A DNA stretch of 64,000 nucleotides from Campanula takesimana (GCA_026119855.1 JAOWBW010000385.1:620001-684000); one strand, 5' to 3'. Positions 41,976 to 53,206 are shown, numbered from the stretch's first letter. The notes: generated by a model not told the origin, from the sequence alone. Translations and numbers: made by a program.

Positions 41976-43454
41976 ATGACCGGCAGCAACAACACCATGT
42001 CTCTCGAGCAACTTTCAGCCATGGTCCAAGTGCTCAAAGATCAAGTCTCCACTCTTAATAAGGAGGCCCAAAATAAAGATGATCTTTGGCAATCTCACCT
42101 CGACAACCAAAGAGAGGATCACGAGGCCAAGATGCAGCAAATGAAAGAAAAGCTCACCAAGCTTGCCAAGGGGAAAGACAAGAAAGACAATGACAAGTCC
42201 GAATGGACCCAAGGCTTATTCGAGAGTCCTTATGTCAATGCCCACCCCAAGAAAATGGGGGAACCGAGCACCGAAAACAATGAGTACAAGATGGTTGATT
42301 CAATCATGGCCTACATAGATCAACGTTTCAATGGCCTCAACTTGGGGAAAGGCTCCGAAAAAAGCCTTTATCAATCATCCATTCTCATGAACACAATGGC
42401 TTCTCTTCCCGACAAGTTCAAGATGCCCGACATAAGCAAGTTAAAGGGCAACTCTTGCCCCATGGCACACATCGAGACCTACATATGGGCTATGGTTCCA
42501 AAGAAGATTTCTCCTAAAGTCATGGCACAATGCTTCCCTCTTACTCTCGAGGGGGAGACAAAAGATTAGTATGCAACTCTCCCGCTCACAGTTCGTCTTG
42601 ATTGGGACGCCGCCATACTCGCCTTCAAAAGTCAATACCAAGGCAATACCACTCACCGCCCGACCAAGAAAGAGCTCGAGAACACTACTCAAAGGGGCAA
42701 TGAGTCCTTTATAGACTTCACGAGAAGGTGGAATGACAAGCTTGCCGAAATTGTCGAGAGGCCTAATACCAAGGAGGAAATGGACATATTTCTCAAGTGT
42801 CTAAAGATTGATCTTCGCACCCACCTAAGTGGGGATTGCTATGCGGATTTATCTCAAATGTATGAGGCAGGGATCCGAATGGATGAGTTTCTCAAGGAGA
42901 TCAAGAAAAGTGCTCCTAGCTTCTGTTACAAAGCCGCCTCTAACTCCACCAAAGAGGCTTCGGTCAATACCGTCACTACCGACAAGGGGAATTACAAAAG
43001 GGTTCCTCCACCTCAAGGCAAGAGATCTCAAAATGACCGTGTCTACACTCCTCTCCAAGGCATGACTCAAACCGAGGCCTTCGAAGTTCTCAAAGCAAAG
43101 GGCCAAATCACACCTATACAAGGGTATCAACCCAAGTCGATCAATGCTAATCATGCTCATCACAAATATTGTGGCTACCACCAACATAGTGGCCACACCA
43201 CCGAGGAATGCTTTATCCTCCGCAATGTCATCCAAGATCTCATAGACAAGAAAGAGTTCATAGTGCCTAGTGGTGACGATGTCAATGTAATAGAGATAGG
43301 AGAGTTTGAGGAGACCGCTCATTCAATCCCAATTGTGAATGAGGGCTCCAATAAGATAAATAAATTTGATAATTACTGTTACGTTGTGACTTACGATGAG
43401 GTAATGAGGGAAGTATTAGAGAATAGGAAAAAGAGGCAAGATGGGAACGTCTAA
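41976..43454 (+). pseudogene. Gypsy F gag, one in-frame stop
   Basis: The start MTGSNNTMSLEQLSAM is chosen because gypsy G gag starts similarly. Residues about 10-70 are coiled-coil-like. The retrotransposon gag capsid domain (MPDISKLKGN, ETYIWAM, SFIDFTRRWNDKLAEI) is interrupted by a TAG at 42567-42569, where the family has Trp. The C-terminal part has the Tat-type CGYHQHSGHTTEECFILRN motif. The frame ends at 43454, and the protease follows in another frame. Confidence 0.88.
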
Positions 43455-43455
43455 C

Positions 43456-44560
43456 TCGATCCGGACGAGTCATAGCAAGCAACCCCACTACTTCTGCACC
43501 AAGCACCTCTTCTCAAAGATCGCAAGCTCGCGACACTCCCGAATATCCTTTGTTGATACAACTCAAGAAGACTCAAGCCAACATCTCTATTTGGGACCTC
43601 ATTGCATCCTCAAAGAAGCATCGAGATCTTTTCATCAGTAATCTCGACGACACATCAGTCTCTACGGATACAACTCCAGAGGACCTTACTGCAATGATAG
43701 GCCACATTCATTTTGGCAATGTCATCACTTTTGCTGACATGGACCTTCCACCATTTGGGTCCGATCACAATGAGGCCATCTATCTCAAACTGAGAGCAAG
43801 GGGGAGACCTATTTCAAGAGTCTTGGTTGACGGTGGTTCCGCACTCAACTTGATGCCCGGCCGAATCATGGGAATGCTGGGGCTTAAGAATTCAGACTTA
43901 AAGCCTTTCTACTCAAGTGATCCGAGGTTACGATAGCACCGCCTGCACAGTCATGGGTATGGTGGAAATAGACATTGAGTTTGGGAGCATGGTCATGTCC
44001 GTCCCATTCCAAGTGCTCGATGTACCTTCCTCATTCAATTTGCTCTTGGGCCGACCGTGGATACACCGTTCTAATGCCGTTCCTTCGACTCTCCATCAGT
44101 GTGTGAAGTTCAGAAATAGGGATGAAATAGTGACCGTCATGGCAGAAAACGTCACTATCCACAGAAAGGGGGAACCCCTCCACCAAGTTCAACACGGTTT
44201 AGAAGACTTTACCCTGTCAGGTGCTCAATCAACGCAATCGATGAACAAGGGGGAAACGGATCATGGACCCTCGGCAACCACAAAGTCCTCCATATGATGA
44301 GGAATATGAATTACTTTCCCGGTCTAGGCCTAGGGAAATACCAACAGGGTAGAATGCAACCCGTGGAGGTTCTTTTTGTTAAGAACACGTTCGGTCTGGG
44401 ATATGAGCCTTCCAAAGATGACTTGAAATACGAGCAAGCCGGCAAGAATGAAAAGGCCCGAGCTCGAAGAGAAGGCCGTCATCATGAGATTCCCAATTTG
44501 AGACCTTATCGCAAGACACTGAAAAGGCCCGAGCTCGAAGAGAAGATGTTTCGTACGTAA
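43456..44560 (+). pseudogene. Gypsy F protease and G-patch-like segment
   Basis: The frame from 43456 (TRSGRVIAS) leads to LVDGGSALNLMPG at about 43823, the aspartic protease motif with DGGS. A frameshift at 43915-43920 moves to the second protease half (DVPSSFNLLLGRPWIH). Another change near 44294 gives MNYFPGLGLGKYQQGR and FGLGYEPSKDD, which resemble the Gly-rich G-patch-like piece that follows the protease in many Tat elements. Confidence 0.75.
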
Positions 44561-44659
44561 TCTTTCCCGAGCCATGGGTCAATAGCAAGGGCGTCAGAAA
44601 GCCCAGTCTCGAAATCTTTACCGACTGTGAGATTCAGAAATCTGAAAGGGAACCAACTC

Positions 44660-46690
44660 CCATGCCGCCCCGAGAATGGTGGGGGAAGAAAGTGACCATA
44701 AAGTCCAAGACAGAGATTACCGTGGGGGAAAAATTGACGGATTTAGCCTCCATGTTCGAAGAACTCGCCATCATGGACGAGTGCCAAGTAAATGCATCTA
44801 TGACACCGACACGAGAAGGGAGACTATCAGCGAGATCCAGCCAAGCTCCGAGCCAATCAACAACTTGTATTCTACGAAGGGACCCGTGGTATCCGAGGAA
44901 TTCTTGGTCGAGAAGATGGGTTGCATTCCGCGCAAGGCCACAAAGAAAGACTTGTTCACCTTCACTTTCGAGTCCGAGAGTGTTTCCGATACCCTCACCC
45001 AAGAGGATATGGAAGCCATAGCCGAGCGTGTGTTCCCTTTCTTTGTTAATGAAAAAATTGATCTTTCCGAGTACCCCGAGATTGCAAACATCATGAATGA
45101 TGAATTAACTAATAATGAATCTAATGAAATAGTTAATAACGATTCAAATAATGATGAAATAGACCACAAAAACACAACATACTTAAATGAACTTGCTCAA
45201 CAGGTCCGTAGTCGTGGTGAAAATGGCCCAGGGGCTGACGAAGAATTGTATGTTGTTAATCTGGGTACCAATGAAAAGCCGAAAGAAACCAAGATCAGAA
45301 GCTTCTTCAAGGGGGGAGAGAAGGACAGATTGACTGCACTACTCAAAGAGTTCGTGGATGTATTTGCATGGTCATACAAAGACATGCCGGGTTTAGACAG
45401 AAAGGTCGCTGAGCACAGAATTTCGATCAGAGACGACGCTAAGCCGACAAAGCAGAAACTCAGAAAGATCAAGCCAGAATGGTCTTTACAAGTCAAAGAA
45501 GAGATAGAGAATCTTCTCAGTGTGGGCTTCATCAAAGTTATTGAGTATCCGACATGGTTAGCCAATGTGGTCACAGTCTGAAAGGCTAATGGTAAGGTCC
45601 GTGTATGTGTGGACTTCCGGGATTTGAATAAAGCTTCTCCAAAGGATGACTTTCCACTACCCAACATCGATATGCTAGTTGACTCCACTGCTACCTACGA
45701 GGTCCGATCGTTTGTGGATGGTTTCGCTGGGTACAATTAGATTCTCATGGCCGAGGAGGATCAACACAAGACTACTTTCATAACACTGTGGGGGCACCTT
45801 TTGGTACACAGTTATGCCATTTGGGTTAAGGAACGCTGGGGCTACTTATCAAAGGGCCGTGACAGACTTGTTCCATGACATGATTCACAAAGAGATCGAG
45901 GTCTACGTGGACGACGTGATCATCCATTCAAAGGGGATCGACGGTCAACATTTGATCGACCTCCGGAAGTTCTTTGAAAGGCTTCAACAGCACAAGATGA
46001 GGCTCAATCCCACAAAATGCACTTTTGGGGTTATCCGAGGCAAGGTTCTTGGCTACATGGTCACTGAAAGAGGAATTGAAGCAGATCCCTCAAAAATCAA
46101 GGCAATCATTGACATGCCTCCTCCCAAGACACAGAAAGAAATCAAAGGCTTCATGGGCAGACTTCAGTACATCAGTCGGTTTGTGCACCAACTTACTTCC
46201 ATGTGTGAGCCAATCTTCAAATTACTTAAGAAGAATGTGGCTCTAGAATGGACTGACGCTTGCCAAAAAACTTTTGATCAAGTGAAGCATTACTTGACAT
46301 GCCCTCCAGTTTTGGTTCCACCTCACAAGGAGAAGCCTCTCTTGCTCTACCTCACAGTGAATGATGAATCCCTAGGGGTTATGCTAGCACAACTGCAACA
46401 AGACTCCACAAAGGAGAATTCCATTTATTTTGTCAGTCGCCGATTTCAAGGAGGTGAAAAGAACTACTCTGTCTTGGAGAAGTCATGTGCAGCATTAGTT
46501 TGGGTCACTCAAAGCTTAAACATTACATGGAAGTCTTTCCGATCAAGCTAGTAGCAAAAGTGGACCCGCTCCGCTACATCTTCGAGAAGCCTTTCATGTC
46601 AACAAGGATAGCCAAGTGGTACTTCATGCTCGCCGGCTATGATATCACTTACGTCACACTCAAATCCATCAGGGGAGAAAGTGTTCAATG
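44660..46690 (+). pseudogene. Gypsy F reverse transcriptase and Ty3-type RNase H
   Basis: A spacer (44660-45250) leads into reverse transcriptase: DVFAWSYKDMPGLD, HRISIRDDAKPTKQKLRK, KVRVCVDFRDLNKASPKDDF. Stops at about 45579 (TGA) and 45739 (TAG, where GYNQI is expected) break it, with a frameshift before MPFGLRNAGATYQRAV. The active site YVDD is at 45904-45915. RNase H continues (FMGRLQYISRFVHQLT, VSRRFQGGEKNYSVLEKSC) with a frameshift near 46500, then PLRYIFEKPFMSTRIAKW, a phrase typical of Tat elements. Confidence 0.9.
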
Positions 46691-47190
46691 ATCAGCTTGC
46701 TGAATTTCCGTGTGACAAAGTGAAGGGGGAAGACTTACAATTTCCCGACGAGCACTTGGTTGGCACTACAATCGAGGAAAATAAGTGGCAACTCTTTTTC
46801 GATGGCGCCGCCAATAAACATGGTTATGGGATAGGAATGTTGCTTGTCGATCCAAAGGACATCTACACTCCAATTGCAATCCATCTTGAATTCGAAGCTA
46901 CCAACAACATTGCCGAGTATGAGGCATGCATAGCGGGGCTAGAAGCAGCGATAGAAAGAAATGTCATAGAACTAGAAGTATTTGGTGACTCCCCCCTCCT
47001 TATCAATCAGACATCGGGTAAATGACGAATCCAAGACCCGACCCTTCAACATTATGGTCAACACCTCGAGGAATTGGTGGAACAGTTTCAAGACATCACG
47101 TTCAATTATTTGCCGAGTGACAAGAACTGCTTTGCCGATGCTTTAACCACCATAGCCTCATTGGTTGAAATGCCTAAAGGAAAATGGTGA
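46690..47190 (+). pseudogene. Gypsy F second, archaeal-type RNase H
   Basis: WQLFFDGAANKHGYGIG carries the first catalytic Asp (about 46801); NNIAEYEACIAGLEAAI holds the Glu, and VFGDSPLLINQ the next Asp. A TGA follows at about 47025, after which the frame resumes with FNYLPSDKNCFADAL. A second RNase H of this kind is known from the Tat lineage of plant gypsy elements. Confidence 0.85.
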
Positions 47191-47399
47191 AACCCTTCAA
47201 AATTTCAAGAAGGACCAGTCCGGCATACTGCATGAACATTGAAGTCAATGACGTCCTAGACAACCCCCCGTGGTATACAGACATCATGAATTTTCTCAAC
47301 AACGGCACCTTTCCCGAGAACAGCAATGGGAAAACTTGAATAGCACTACAAAATCTAGCCGCTAGATATGTATTGATTGGGAACCGAGTCTACAAGAGG

Positions 47400-48514
47400 C
47401 ATCATCAAGGATCAATCTCTTATGTGCAAATGAAACCGAAGCTCAAGAAATCATGCACGAAGTCCACGAGGGAGAGTGTGGACCCCACATGAATGGGATT
47501 ATGTTAGCCAAGAAGATACTCCGTATTGGTTACTATTGGACTACAATGGAATGAGACTGCATCGAGAAAGTCAAGAAATGTGCCAAGTGCCAATTCCATG
47601 CCAATTTGCAACATGCTCCACCTTCACAACTGTACAACATGACCACACCTTGGCCATTCTCTTGTTGGGGCATAGATATCATCGGCAAAGTCCACCATAC
47701 GGGAAGCAACGGACAGTCATTCATTCTAGTGGCCATGGATTACTTCACGAAATGGGTCGAGGCACAAGCTTACCGAGTTCTCAACGCCAAGAAAGTGGCC
47801 GAATTCATGAAAAAAAAACATCATGTGCCGATACGGTATTCCTCATGAGATCATCTCCGATAATGGTTCTCACTTTGAGAAAGAAATGGATGCACTTTTG
47901 GTTAACTACAAGATTACCAAGCACAAGTCATCCCCGTACCGCCCCCAAGCCAATGGAGCGGACGAAGCAGCAAACAAGACAATCGAGGTCATCATACGGA
48001 AAATGGCTTCAACAGGAAGGGATTGGCCCGAGAAATTACCACTAGCATTGTGGGGCTACAGCACGTCAATACGGTCAGCAACGGGAGAAACTCTATACTC
48101 ATTAGTTTATGGTTCTGAAGCCGTACTCCCAGTCGAACTCGAGGTTCCTTCTCTACGGGTCTTACTCAAGAACCAAGTTAATGAGATTGATTGGATGCAA
48201 AGTCGATACGAGCAACTAGCCCTACTCGATGAAAAGAGGTTAAGAGCGTTTGAACGATAAGGGCTTATCAACAAAGAATGGCAAAGGCTTTCAACAAAAA
48301 AGTGAATCCTCAAAATATCAAAGTGGAAGATTTAGTCCTAAGACAACATCCTCCCAATGCCATGAATCCCCTTGAGAAGTGGGGACCTCGATGGATCGGT
48401 CCTTACGTGGTCAAGAAGATATTAAGCGGCGGTGCGGTACGACTCGTAGACTTGGATGGTGATCAATTGCCAAAGGAGGCCAACCTCGACAAGCTCAAGA
48501 AGTTCTATGCTTAA
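47400..48514 (+). pseudogene. Gypsy F integrase
   Basis: The zinc-binding part (HEVHEGECGPH, CAKCQFHANL) is split by frameshifts between 47470 and 47600. The core has WGIDIIGKVHHTG (first Asp), ISDNGSHFEKEM (second Asp) and PQANGADEAANKTIEV (Glu; Val before Glu is Asp here). The C-terminal part is kept from 48278 (MAKAFNKKVNPQNIKVED, PRWIGPYVVKKIL) and ends at 48514. Frames change at about 47820 and 48260. Confidence 0.88.
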
Positions 48515-48545
48515 CAAATGAATACCATTTAAAAAAAAAAGCTCG

Positions 48546-48575
48546 CTAGGTTGAAAACTCGCAAGGGCGGCCTAG
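48546..48575 (+). other. Post-pol hairpin 1, gypsy F
   Basis: CTAGG (48546-48550) pairs with CCTAG (48571-48575); inside, CTC-GCAA-GGG forms a GNRA-type tetraloop stem (one G-U pair). It starts 32 bases after the integrase stop. Confidence 0.6.
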
Positions 48576-48609
48576 AAAAAAATTAGAGCAAATGCAAAAA
48601 ATAAGCCCG

Positions 48610-48639
48610 CTAGATTAAAAACCCGAAAGGGCGGTCTAG
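48610..48639 (+). other. Post-pol hairpin 2, gypsy F
   Basis: CTAGA pairs with TCTAG, and CCC-GAAA-GGG forms the inner stem. It lies 64 nt after hairpin 1 with the same geometry; the outer stem changed on both sides (CTAGG/CCTAG to CTAGA/TCTAG), and the tetraloop changed from GCAA to GAAA, both GNRA. Confidence 0.65.
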
Positions 48640-48685
48640 GCAAAAAACATGGTGCACACAAAAAAAAAATGGTCTTCATTTGTTT

Positions 48686-48740
48686 GAACTACGGAGACCT
48701 GAGCCTCTCTGCGAGAGGAACGTAGGCAACCTTCTGGTGC
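48686..48740 (+). other. Conserved ACGTAGGC post-pol motif, gypsy F
   Basis: GAACTACGGAGACCTGAG, then a perfect CCTCTC-TGC-GAGAGG hairpin (48704-48718), then AACGTAGGCAACC. It corresponds to the two minus-strand copies in gypsy G. Confidence 0.65.
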
Positions 48741-48911
48741 GGTCTAAAAAATAAATTTTACCCAATCATGTCATAACAAAATGCAATTTTTATTCATCTC
48801 TCAAATCATTCTTGCCATTACAACAGATATGTTGAGCTATAAAAAGACAATAAAACATTAAACCCTAACAAGTGGTCTATTAATTGCAATCATGGGGTAC
48901 AAAAGAAATTT

Positions 48912-49328
48912 CTAATCTTTCTTCGGTTTGGGAACCCATTGCTTCTTGCTATGACCTTTGACCTTCTTAGGCGGGGGCGGAGCACTCTCAGAACCGCCAA
49001 GATGAGAGAAGATGCTAGGACGGTATGGAGCTTCATCAACAACCTTCCCTTTGCCTTTGTCAAGAGAAGCCTTAACCGGAGCCTTGTATGGGCGTTTCCA
49101 CACATAAGGAGAGGTACCCTTACCTTTCCCCTTCTTCTTCTTAGGGAAATAACGTGGCCTAGGGGCTTCAACATGAACCATTGGCTTCGAAGGTCCCACA
49201 ACAACCTCATTGGGCCTTCCCATACGATCAAAGACACTCGGGCATGCCTTCACAATAGGGACGGGTATTGTCTTTTCACCCTCCGGGACGGACACTTTTA
49301 CCTCAAAATAGAAGGTCATGGGAGCCAT
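48912..49328 (-). CDS. Antisense ORF in the 3' region of gypsy F (138 aa), unknown
   Basis: The start MAPMTFYFEVKVSVPEGEK is preferred over an upstream ATG at 49391 because the sequence between looks non-coding. The N-terminal half has a beta-rich look (PVPIVKACPSVFDRMG); the rest is basic and low complexity (FPKKKKGKGKGTS, GKGKVVDEAPYRP, PPPPKKVKGHSKK). No known domain was recognised. It lies downstream of the PMD gene on the same strand. Lack of stops over 139 codons in this decayed element is notable but weak evidence for function. Confidence 0.4.
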   Translation of the reverse strand: MAPMTFYFEVKVSVPEGEKTIPVPIVKACPSVFDRMGRPNEVVVGPSKPMVHVEAPRPRYFPKKKKGKGKGTSPYVWKRPYKAPVKASLDKGKGKVVDEAPYRPSIFSHLGGSESAPPPPKKVKGHSKKQWVPKPKKD

Positions 49329-49817
49329 TCTTGACAAGAATTTGTGGCTTAAAGAGATGAGAAGTAGTGCAAAATATTGCTGTGTGACCAAACTGGTCGA
49401 AATGGGTTCAAATTTATAGCTGTTGAAGAATCATGTACAGAAAGAAATGGGCTGTAAATCAGCAGCCCAAACGCGGGCGCCTCCGCCCCTACATCTAAAA
49501 TGCGCGCGCATCCCATGCCTTATTCCAGGCGCGTGCGCCTTTGACAGATGACAGAACAGCCCTTGTCAGTTCTGCAACAGCCCAGGCATTTCAATGCCTT
49601 CAACTTGCAATCAGTTCAGAATCTACAGCAACAAAGCAACATTCACCAGTGACAAGTGGAACACTTTGGGCACACATTTGTTTGTAAATAGTCGACACCT
49701 AAGATCGAGTCTAAAATAAAACATAAAAAATGTAGATAAAATAGCTAGGATTGTAAATACGTGCTAAATGTTGTTACATGTTAAAAATAAATTGTTCAGG
49801 CACTCATCCTCCCCAGT
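49329..49817. other. Spacer between the two antisense genes, GC-rich cluster
   Basis: GC-rich phrases (acgcgggcgcctcc, tgcgcgcgcatcc, ggcgcgtgcgcc) lie at 49474-49536, resembling those in the LTR and leader of F and G. The rest has no features. Confidence 0.5.
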
Positions 49818-51726
49818 CTACTCTGAATCATCATCAGCGGCACTGTGCGCACCCTCATCGCCACTCTCGGTCTCCTCATCATCATCGGACTCTTCCTCAG
49901 ACTCTTTAACGGTGATCTTATGACGGGTTCTCTTTGGCGCCCTTGCCGACGAACTGGCACCCCCACGGCTCAAGCTCCTACTCAGTGACTGCATAGCCGA
50001 CTGCATAGCCTCATCCACATCAAAAGTAGCATCTCTGCATCGTCGCCCCATACCACGGGCACCCCGAGCCATACCTCTAGCAGCTCCAGATACGGTCCCT
50101 GCAGCCTCCCTGGTCAGGTTCGCCATATCCCTACAGAGCTCCAGTACTTTCTCCTCCAGCTGGCGAAGTCTCCTCCGCATTCCTTTGTTTTGGCGACCTA
50201 TATGCCTATAAGCAGCTACAGGCACCTGTCACAATAGAAACAGGAAATTACATCAGTATGCCAAGATAAAAGAGACTGGAACAGAAAAAAAGGTCGTAAT
50301 CAGAAATATACAAGAAAGAATACAGTCATACCACAGCCGCCTGGGCAGGAGGCTCCCTCTCCGGTGACATCTCCTATGGGACTATATCCCTCTGCTCCTC
50401 AAAAATCCCAAAGTTTGAGTACGTATAGTACGAAGGAGGCAGAGGAGGATCAAAGTAATAACCTGCACCGGTGGGGTAAAACTGTGCAGAAGTAGAAAGA
50501 GTGGGCTGTGTTCCCCGAGGGTCGGCATACATGAAGCCCGGCATCAGATTATTCGCTCGGAAGAGACCATAGTCCTGATAAAGAAGGACGAAAGGGGTAG
50601 CATCAACCCCTGCCATATACATGGCCCTATCATCCTCAGACAACGCCCCCCAATTACGAGGGCAGAAAGGAGGGAACTCAGGAACCGCCGGCCTAGGCGG
50701 GTTATGGTAATCCACCATCTGGCTCCCATGCTGCCAGTATACCCTCTCTCCCAAATACATGGCCATGCACTCCACGGAGCTCATCAGAAGCCTCGAGCGG
50801 GTATCGAATAGTGTATGCTCTATGCTACCATAAATCGGTCTCCAGGGAAACAATGACTGAGATACGGACTCAGGCCTCAGACCATCCAGATATTGCCTGG
50901 CTGAAACCAAGCCAATGGGAGCAGTGCCGGTCTTCACATTTCTGGCCTTATAAGACTACCTAGCACAATCAGGATACAGGGGCTGACCCTCTCTCCCAAT
51001 CCTGAAGTCCCTTATGCCCAGAATGGCAAATGCCCACAGCTGCAAACAGAAGCAAAGGCAGAAATTAAACACAGTTGAAAGTGCAGAAAGGACAGAAATC
51101 TAAAAGGGAAAACGGTAAATGTACCTCCCAAGCGAGAGAAAATCCCATGACCGAGCTCCTAGTCGAACGACTAGTCAAGTCTATACCGTGATAGCAAGCA
51201 GTCAGACCCGAGGCACCCCAGTTGTATTGAGCATCATGGTCTAGATCAACCAGAAGGTCCAACAGGGACAGGGAAGCAGAACACCCCCCGATCGCGAACA
51301 AGGTATGAGACAAAGTATACCAGATAAAACAACGGGCCACCGCATCGACCCGATCAGCAGTAACACCTCGGGACTCAACCGCGAGGACATCAAAGTAAGC
51401 CCTAATCTTCCCCCAGGTCACCCGGAAGCTCTTCACTATGAACTCGCAATCCACCAAGGCCATCAGCTCGTCAGGCGTCCGAGCAGTTCCCCTCACACCA
51501 CAAGGGACAGGCACCCCAGAAAAAGGCAAACCGGTCAGAGCCGTAAAGTCAGTCGGGGTCATAGTCACCTCCCCCATCGGCAAATGAAAAGTGTGAGTGG
51601 TATCCCACCATCTCTCCCTTAAGGCCTGAATCACATCGGGATCATTCTTCAGTGAAGGCAAACCCATAATAAAAGGGCCAAAGCACATAGCTGCAACCCT
51701 AGCCCGTACATTCTCGGGCAATTTCT
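49818..51726 (-). pseudogene. Plant mobile domain (PMD) gene, antisense in gypsy F, with two introns
   Basis: Exons on the minus strand: 51726-51125, 51039-50332 and 50225-49818. Intron 1 (51124-51040, 85 bp) and intron 2 (50331-50226, 106 bp) start with GT, end with AG, and keep the frame. Exon 1 has the plant mobile domain signature (RWWDTTHTFHLPMGEVTMTP, DFTALTGLPFSG). Exon 2 continues the domain (IYGSIEHTLFDTRSRLL, CMAMYLGERVYW), with TAG stops at 50958-50956 and 50376-50374. Exon 3 is a coiled-coil-like part followed by a Ser/Arg and acidic tail. Host PMD proteins (MAIN/MAIL family) act in silencing and genome stability. Copia B cut off the 5' end at 51727. The two stops may be decay after capture. 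Confidence 0.75.
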
Positions 51727-53193
51727 TGTTGGTGTTGTATGCTCTAGGCACATTATGAGAACGATTAATGTTATCTATTGATTATGTTTTAATAAAGATA
51801 TTGAATGTTTATTATTATATCCTTTGCATGTTTATTATAATAATCCCCATCCCTGATAATTATGTATTAATTGTTAGTATAAGTTTAATAGATAAGCAAA
51901 TGATGATTATGGTGTATGGGATACAATTAAACTTATGGGTATTTGTTGGAGACCAAATACTGGACTGGCCCGTATGAGATTTATGTCATGGTCACAATGT
52001 CATAATTAAGTCTCATATAGTTATATTACTGGAATCTTTAGACTTGAGGTTATTACAGTCTTCCACTTGATGAACATTATGTTTACATATTCAAACGTTA
52101 CCCCTAACCGGGTAGTTATAAAGAATATGATTGGCATAATCGGAATCATGTAGGGAAGAGTAATAAGTCAAGAAAGGATTTGTTCCTCATCAAGAGAGAT
52201 GTTAAGCTTTGGCCACTCGATGAATGGTATTGATGAAATGCATGGCCATGCTCAAATATGATTTGATGTATCAATACATTCGGGATCGAGAAAGCATTGA
52301 ACAATGTAAGTTGACCATTGACCATGGCTTACGTTCAATAGACATCGAGAACAAGGAGATTGTAATATGTTCTATAAAGGATACGAACTTATATAGTTAT
52401 ACTAATTGGGTAGGTATGATGGTTTGCTAGAACCTAATCATATCTTATGGGTTGAAACCCATTGCCAACTTGGTATAATCCTAAAGGGTCACACACATTA
52501 GAACGAATCTTATAAAGGACTTAAATGGTATTAAGGGTCGAAGGACCTTTGAGGAATATTAGGAGTTAGAGGGACAAAGCTGGAAAACAGGAGGGTCCGG
52601 CCGGACCAGGTAAAGGACCCGGTCGGACCTCCAGGTGATCCGGGCGGACCAAGGAAAGGACCCGGCCGGACCAGTCGGTTTCGGCTGGGGATTTCCTAAG
52701 TCCGTATTGTCTCGGGTTTGGACACTTGTTACCTATTAGGAATAGGTCTAATGAGTATAAAAACGAGCTCTAACAGCCCTAATCAGACTAATGCAATTGT
52801 GAAAGCCTCCAAAGAGTTTGAGAGAGTTTATTCTTATTCTAAGATCTCCATAGTGAAGAACAAGAACACATATATTATTCCATATAGTTCTTTGTGGTCT
52901 AGCAACCAAGATCAAGTGATTCTTGATATTCGTTCGTGGTGTGGATACCATTAGAGGGTGACGCTTATCATCTTCAAGTTCGTGATCTTGTTCGTGATCG
53001 TGATCGTGTTCGTGATCAAGTTTCGAAAAGCTCCACCGAATTCTAGGTTGCTAAGGAGACGCTTCAAGGGTTAGTATTCTAGTATTGATTGTAGATGTAT
53101 TTGCGATAATCATATGAATGGATCTATAGGCTTTGGGTTTCATTAAATTTTAAATGCTATATTCCGCTGCGCATGTTACTACGAAACCCAACA
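51727..53193 (+). mobile_element. 5' LTR of copia B (1467 bp)
   Basis: Begins TGTTGGTGTTG, ends AAACCCAACA. TATAAAAAC at 52756-52764. A GC-rich cluster at 52594-52682 has the perfect palindrome GGTCCGGCCGGACC (52594-52607) and three more variants, with the phrase TAAAGGACCCGG between them. The primer site follows after one base. Confidence 0.92.
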
Positions 53194-53206
53194 GTGGTAT
53201 CAGAGC

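Larger units (their letters stand above)
39684..51726 (+). mobile_element. Ty3/gypsy element F, Tat type (3' end cut by copia B)
   Basis: 5' LTR (39684-40658), primer site, leader, gag, protease, G-patch-like part, reverse transcriptase, Ty3-type RNase H, a second archaeal-type RNase H, integrase, then post-pol hairpins and an antisense gene region up to 51726. The second RNase H is a mark of the Tat lineage. The left flank is AAGTG (39679-39683). All ORFs have stops or frameshifts. The 3' LTR is not in the window; it should lie past copia B. Confidence 0.9.

Noticed and set aside
42849..43322. Minus-strand ORF of 157 codons in gypsy F gag
   Set aside because: Shadow of the sense gag frame, which has clear gag motifs.
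50225..50373. Separate gene starting at 50225 on the minus strand
   Set aside because: The frame starts with GTG exactly at a splice acceptor and continues the PMD gene; it is exon 3.
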